A stretch of 17,817 bases of DNA from Pseudobdellovibrio sp. (GTDB lineage: Bacteria; Bdellovibrionota; Bdellovibrionia; Bdellovibrionales; Bdellovibrionaceae): assembly GCA_025449725.1 (NCBI GenBank), contig JANWIU010000103.1, positions 1 to 17,817 on the forward strand. Direction: 5' to 3'. This document shows positions 14,996-17,817 of the stretch, in pieces (position 1 is the stretch's first letter; each line of letters begins with the position of its first letter). A model generated the notes under the pieces. The model searched no databases and had not been told where the DNA came from. It was given only the letters and a program-made list of their open reading frames with translations. The position numbers and the translations under genes were made by a program.

Positions 14996-16063
14996 TTAAA
15001 CGGGAACCTTTTCAAGAGTAAAAAATAACGGGTAGTGATCAGAAGGTAGACGAAGTTTGTCATCTAAGTTGCGCGGCTGCTCTATAACAAACCCGAACTC
15101 ATCTTTATAGCGATAAACGTCCGCGGATCCAGGTTTAATTTTTTCAACTAAGTGTTTCGAAACAAAACAGTAGTCGATTTGCTTCCCCTCAACTTTGCTG
15201 TTGTTCTTAACCTGATAAAATGTCGAACGTTTTTCAACGCTTAGATTCGCTAGCTCAAGTACATCCTGCAAATCTGTCTCTGCGTACAAGGGCGCAAATT
15301 CCACATCGGTATTGGTTTTTCCGGCGTAACCGTTCATATCGCCGGCGAAAATAATCGGCGTAGCCGGATGCTTAAAGGACAATTCTTTGTAAATGTCTAT
15401 GCAGGTTCTAAGCTCGGCTGTGCGTCGTTCGGTACCGCCCGGATCTATGCGTTCAGGGTCCAGTCTGGACTTCAAATGAGTCAGAAGAATAATCAAGTAG
15501 GGTTCCGCTTCGCCGGATTTGGTCAATTTAAGTTCCGCGCAGTCTCGCGAAAAATACTGGGTCGAAGCTTTAATCGGATACCCTGTTTTTTTGGACAAAG
15601 ACTCATGAGGATACAAAAAATTCAGCGGGCGCTCTTTATGGCTGTTCAAAATGTGCGTGAGCTTGCGGTCTCGTTTAATTAAAAATCCGACGTCGATATT
15701 ACGGTCCGAGTTCCCCTCAATTAATGCCACTTCATAAAGATCGTCTAAAAACAGCCGATTAAAGTTTTTTAGTGATTCCAGTCCGCCGACCTCGCACATC
15801 ATCATAATGTCGGGGAGCTCTCCCTTGATAATTTGGGCGATTTGTATGCACTTCGGCAAAGCTTTGTTTTCGTAAACTGAGCCTGAAAGGGCCTGCCATT
15901 GGGCCTCATTCAATTTCATGTAATGTAGCGGAACCGGATGATCAAAAAGCAGAAAAAGATTTTCTGCATTGAATAACCCAATACGAAGCGAATCAGAAGT
16001 GCCTGAATTGGCGCTGCTTCGATTGCTTTGAGTCGAGGGGTTATTGGTTGATCCAAACGTCAT
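14996..16063 (-). CDS. endonuclease/exonuclease/phosphatase-family protein
   Basis: This is a 355-residue metal-dependent hydrolase of the DNase I-like fold. Catalytic motifs in order are LFNAENLFLLFD (Asn32, Glu34), MCEVGG (Glu91), LLTHLKSR (His196), IFAGDMNGY (Asp242, Asn244), QIDYCFVS (Asp297) and SDHYPLFFTL (Asp342, His343). The active site therefore looks complete. The N-terminal 24 residues are Ser/Asn/Thr rich and probably disordered; no signal peptide is evident, so it is likely cytoplasmic. The family includes nucleases, sphingomyelinases and phosphoinositide phosphatases, and the substrate cannot be assigned. The start at ATG 16063 follows an extended −10 promoter very closely. It is transcribed with apaG downstream and divergently from the aminopeptidase gene. 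Confidence 0.88.
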   Translation of the reverse strand: MTFGSTNNPSTQSNRSSANSGTSDSLRIGLFNAENLFLLFDHPVPLHYMKLNEAQWQALSGSVYENKALPKCIQIAQIIKGELPDIMMMCEVGGLESLKNFNRLFLDDLYEVALIEGNSDRNIDVGFLIKRDRKLTHILNSHKERPLNFLYPHESLSKKTGYPIKASTQYFSRDCAELKLTKSGEAEPYLIILLTHLKSRLDPERIDPGGTERRTAELRTCIDIYKELSFKHPATPIIFAGDMNGYAGKTNTDVEFAPLYAETDLQDVLELANLSVEKRSTFYQVKNNSKVEGKQIDYCFVSKHLVEKIKPGSADVYRYKDEFGFVIEQPRNLDDKLRLPSDHYPLFFTLEKVPV

Positions 16064-16074
16064 AGTTGGGCACC

Positions 16075-16083
16075 ATTATATCA
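16075..16083 (-). promoter_or_regulatory. extended −10 promoter for the endonuclease/phosphatase-family gene
   Basis: On the minus strand, TGATATAAT (16083–16075) is a perfect TG-N-TATAAT extended −10 element; no good −35 is visible, which is usual for this class. The expected transcription start near 16068 is only about 5 nt before the ATG at 16063, and there is no Shine-Dalgarno, so the message may be leaderless. No equally clear promoter for the divergent aminopeptidase gene was seen in the same gap. Confidence 0.45.
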
Positions 16084-16112
16084 AAGTAAAAGGACCTTAG
16101 ATAGGAGAATCC

Positions 16113-17624
16113 GTGAGCATTCAATCTGCGCTGAAATCGAATCTCAAATTTGAAATAAATCCGAAGGGCTCATCACCGCATGCCGTTGTCTATGTGCTGG
16201 CACAAAGAAAGTCCTTAGAACGAAAAAAAATGTTTAAAAAATTTGTCGAACTTCATGCAGTGGATTCTCAAAAAGATCTGCTTTTAAATTCTGAAAAGAA
16301 GACAATCAGTTTTACAGGTAAGCAAAATGCAGTTTGGATTTTACAGGTGCATAGCCCAAGCAAAGGTCAGCACAGTGGATTATTAGACGAATCAAGCTAC
16401 GCTTGGTTTCGCGATCAAGGTGCATCGCTGATCGCACAGTTTAAGTCGCAAAAAATCAGTGAAGTAAATCTACAATTGTTAGATTTGCAAGAAGGCGACT
16501 TGCGCGGTCTTATCGTGGGAATGGAGCTGGCGACGTACAACTATTTAAGCGTGTATAAAAATGAAGTGCCTTCCATCACGGTGAAGCTTTTCGGCGAAGG
16601 CAAGCAACCAAAATCAGAAAAACTAAGATTAGAAATTGAAGCCGCTCAATTGGAAGCTGCTTCCGTTCAATTGACCAGACACCTTGTAAATTTGCCTCCT
16701 AATGAAATTAATCCTGAAACAATTGAACAGGCTATTAAGCGAAATCTGTCATTACCTAAAGACACCGTAAAAGTTGAAGTGTGGGATGATAAAAAACTTT
16801 TGCAAGAAGGTATGGGGCTGCATCACGCTGTGGGTAAAGGAGCGGAGTTTCCGCCGCGAATGATTCATATTCAGTACCGGCCTAAAAAGAAATCTGCAAA
16901 AAAACCAATTGCGTTTGTCGGTAAGGGAATCACCTTCGATACCGGTGGATTGGATATCAAGCCATCTTCCGGTATGCGCTTAATGAAAAAAGACATGGGC
17001 GGAGCAGCAGCTGTGATAGGGCTTGCTTACTGGGCCATTCATTCAAAATTCTCCCGCCCTTGCGACTTTTATTTAGCCCTGGCAGAAAACGCAGTGGACG
17101 CGAAATCAATGCGGCCAAGCGACGTTTACAAATCAAGAGCGGGCTACCTGGTAGAGATCGACAACACGGACGCCGAAGGCCGATTGGTGCTTGCTGATGT
17201 CATGGATGTGGCCGCAAAACAAAAAGAGACTCCGGAATACCTAATTGATCTAGCAACGTTAACCGGTGCTATCAAGGTGGCGCTAGGCGCGGACACCGCA
17301 GGTTTATTTTCAAACGACGATAAACTGGCAGCGCAAATTCAACAGGCGGGCCAGCAGTCGGGCGAACCAAACTGGAGAATGCCATTAGTTCAAAAGTATT
17401 TTTCTTCCATGTCATCAAACTTTGCGGATTTCAAAAACTCAGGCGAAGGTTTTGGCGGCGCCATTACGGCCGCATTGTTCTTAGAAAAATTCTGTAACGG
17501 CTTGAAGTGGGCACACTTAGATATTTATTCCTGGACAGACAAAGCGCAGGGACCATATTTGACATCAGGCGCGAACGGGCAACCGGTGCAATCGATGATT
17601 CAGTGGATGAAGTCCGTAGGCTAG
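16113..17624 (+). CDS. pepA: leucyl aminopeptidase (M17 family, PepA type)
   Basis: This 503-residue protein is the same length as E. coli PepA. It is a cytoplasmic, usually hexameric, two-metal enzyme that removes N-terminal residues from peptides. The C-terminal catalytic domain shows GKGITFDTGGLDIKPS with Lys271 and Asp276, MKKDMGGAAA with Asp294, and the family signature NTDAEGRLVL (351–360) with Asp353, Glu355 and Arg357. These correspond one-for-one to the metal and catalytic residues of E. coli PepA. The N-terminal macro-like domain (about 1–165) is divergent. The start is GTG 16113, chosen for the strong TAGGAGA seven nt upstream. PepA in E. coli also binds DNA; nothing here tests that. 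The stop lies ten nt before a long inverted repeat. Confidence 0.95.
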   Translation: MSIQSALKSNLKFEINPKGSSPHAVVYVLAQRKSLERKKMFKKFVELHAVDSQKDLLLNSEKKTISFTGKQNAVWILQVHSPSKGQHSGLLDESSYAWFRDQGASLIAQFKSQKISEVNLQLLDLQEGDLRGLIVGMELATYNYLSVYKNEVPSITVKLFGEGKQPKSEKLRLEIEAAQLEAASVQLTRHLVNLPPNEINPETIEQAIKRNLSLPKDTVKVEVWDDKKLLQEGMGLHHAVGKGAEFPPRMIHIQYRPKKKSAKKPIAFVGKGITFDTGGLDIKPSSGMRLMKKDMGGAAAVIGLAYWAIHSKFSRPCDFYLALAENAVDAKSMRPSDVYKSRAGYLVEIDNTDAEGRLVLADVMDVAAKQKETPEYLIDLATLTGAIKVALGADTAGLFSNDDKLAAQIQQAGQQSGEPNWRMPLVQKYFSSMSSNFADFKNSGEGFGGAITAALFLEKFCNGLKWAHLDIYSWTDKAQGPYLTSGANGQPVQSMIQWMKSVG

Positions 17625-17634
17625 AGCGGCGGGC

Positions 17635-17814
17635 TTTTCTTTTTTGAGGATTTTTCCTTTTTTTAAATTTTCCTCTTAAATAAAATTCGACGCGGACTCC
17701 TGTCCTCTCTTGCAGACGCCCGCAGGAAGCGGGCGAAACGCGTCACGCTTGCAAGAGATCGCATTTTATTTAAGAGGAAAATTTAAAAAAAGGAAAAATC
17801 CTCAAAAAAGAAAA
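17635..17814. repeat. long perfect inverted repeat (two 52-bp arms, 76-bp structured spacer)
   Basis: The left arm 17635–17686 (beginning TTTTCTTTTTTGAGG, ending AAATAAAAT) is the exact reverse complement of the right arm 17763–17814, as checked base by base. Outside the arms there is one mismatch (17634/17815) and then two more paired bases up to the last base of the window, so the repeat may continue beyond it. The arms are A/T rich and the spacer (17687–17762) is G/C rich. No ORF is present. It could be a MITE-like element, a 3' end stabiliser, or an assembly fold-back. It does not have the hairpin-then-U-run geometry of a simple terminator. Confidence 0.93.
17706..17758. other. nested hairpins in the spacer of the inverted repeat
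   Basis: Inside the spacer, TCTCTTGCA (17706–17714) pairs with TGCAAGAGA (17750–17758). Within that, CGCCCGC (17717–17723) pairs with GCGGGCG (17729–17735) around a five-base loop. An additional GACGC (17715–17719) could pair with GCGTC (17740–17744) as an alternative. The stem order is consistent with a folded DNA or RNA element centred on the larger palindrome. Confidence 0.75.
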
Positions 17815-17817
17815 TCC

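Noticed and set aside
15368..15682. 104-residue plus-strand ORF opposite the endonuclease/phosphatase-family gene
   Set aside because: It lies antisense to a gene with a complete catalytic motif set and has no independent support.
17625..17690. Simple intrinsic terminator for pepA in the G/C-then-T stretch after the stop
   Set aside because: GCGGCGGGC is followed by T runs, but no convincing complementary stem precedes the T run. The T run is the left arm of the long inverted repeat, which explains it better.

Overview
The window looks like chromosomal DNA of a Gram-negative predator-type bacterium of the Bdellovibrionota (Bdellovibrio-like) or a close deltaproteobacterial relative. This is inferred from the gene order pilB–pilT-like–pilC–pilS–pilR (the order known from Myxococcus-type pil clusters) behind ribF, from a moderately A/T-leaning composition, and from the protein families. 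No 16S rRNA or other taxonomic marker is present, so the assignment is tentative.

Layout. 1–1618 (minus): a CHASE2-type membrane sensor histidine kinase whose C-terminal ATPase end lies outside the window. 1619–1678: a short divergent promoter region. 1679–10357 (plus): a tightly packed block of ribF, a degenerate shikimate-dehydrogenase-like gene, pilB, a degenerate pilT-like gene, pilC, pilS and pilR. Together these encode much of the inner-membrane motor and the transcriptional control of a type IV pilus; no pilin gene is in the window. 10375–11652 (plus): a putative Na+/H+ antiporter whose reading frame is cut by one in-frame TAA at codon 30. 11644–12525 (minus): a DMT/EamA permease that overlaps the antiporter tail to tail. 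12612–14516 (plus): an FKBP-type lipoprotein isomerase, pdxH and a pyroglutamyl-peptidase-like gene with almost no spacing. 14520–14614: a short tandem repeat made of copies of the 3' end of apaG. 14591–16063 (minus): an endonuclease/exonuclease/phosphatase-family gene followed by apaG. 16113–17624 (plus): M17 leucyl aminopeptidase. 17635–17814: a long perfect inverted repeat enclosing a structured spacer, running to the end of the window.

How the genes work together. PilB powers pilus extension through the platform protein PilC. The PilS/PilR pair would sense membrane or pilin state and activate sigma-54 promoters, classically pilA. The position normally held by the retraction ATPase PilT is occupied by a protein that keeps a P-loop and a PilT-like C-terminus but lacks the Asp box, the Walker B glutamate and the His box. 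The remaining genes are mostly housekeeping: flavin and pyridoxal cofactor synthesis, protein folding and peptide turnover.

The observations most worth following are the degenerate PilT-like protein, the AroE-like pseudo-enzyme upstream of pilB, the in-frame stop in the antiporter, the apaG 3'-end tandem repeat, the 52-bp inverted repeat at the right edge, and three predicted promoters that sit almost on top of start codons.
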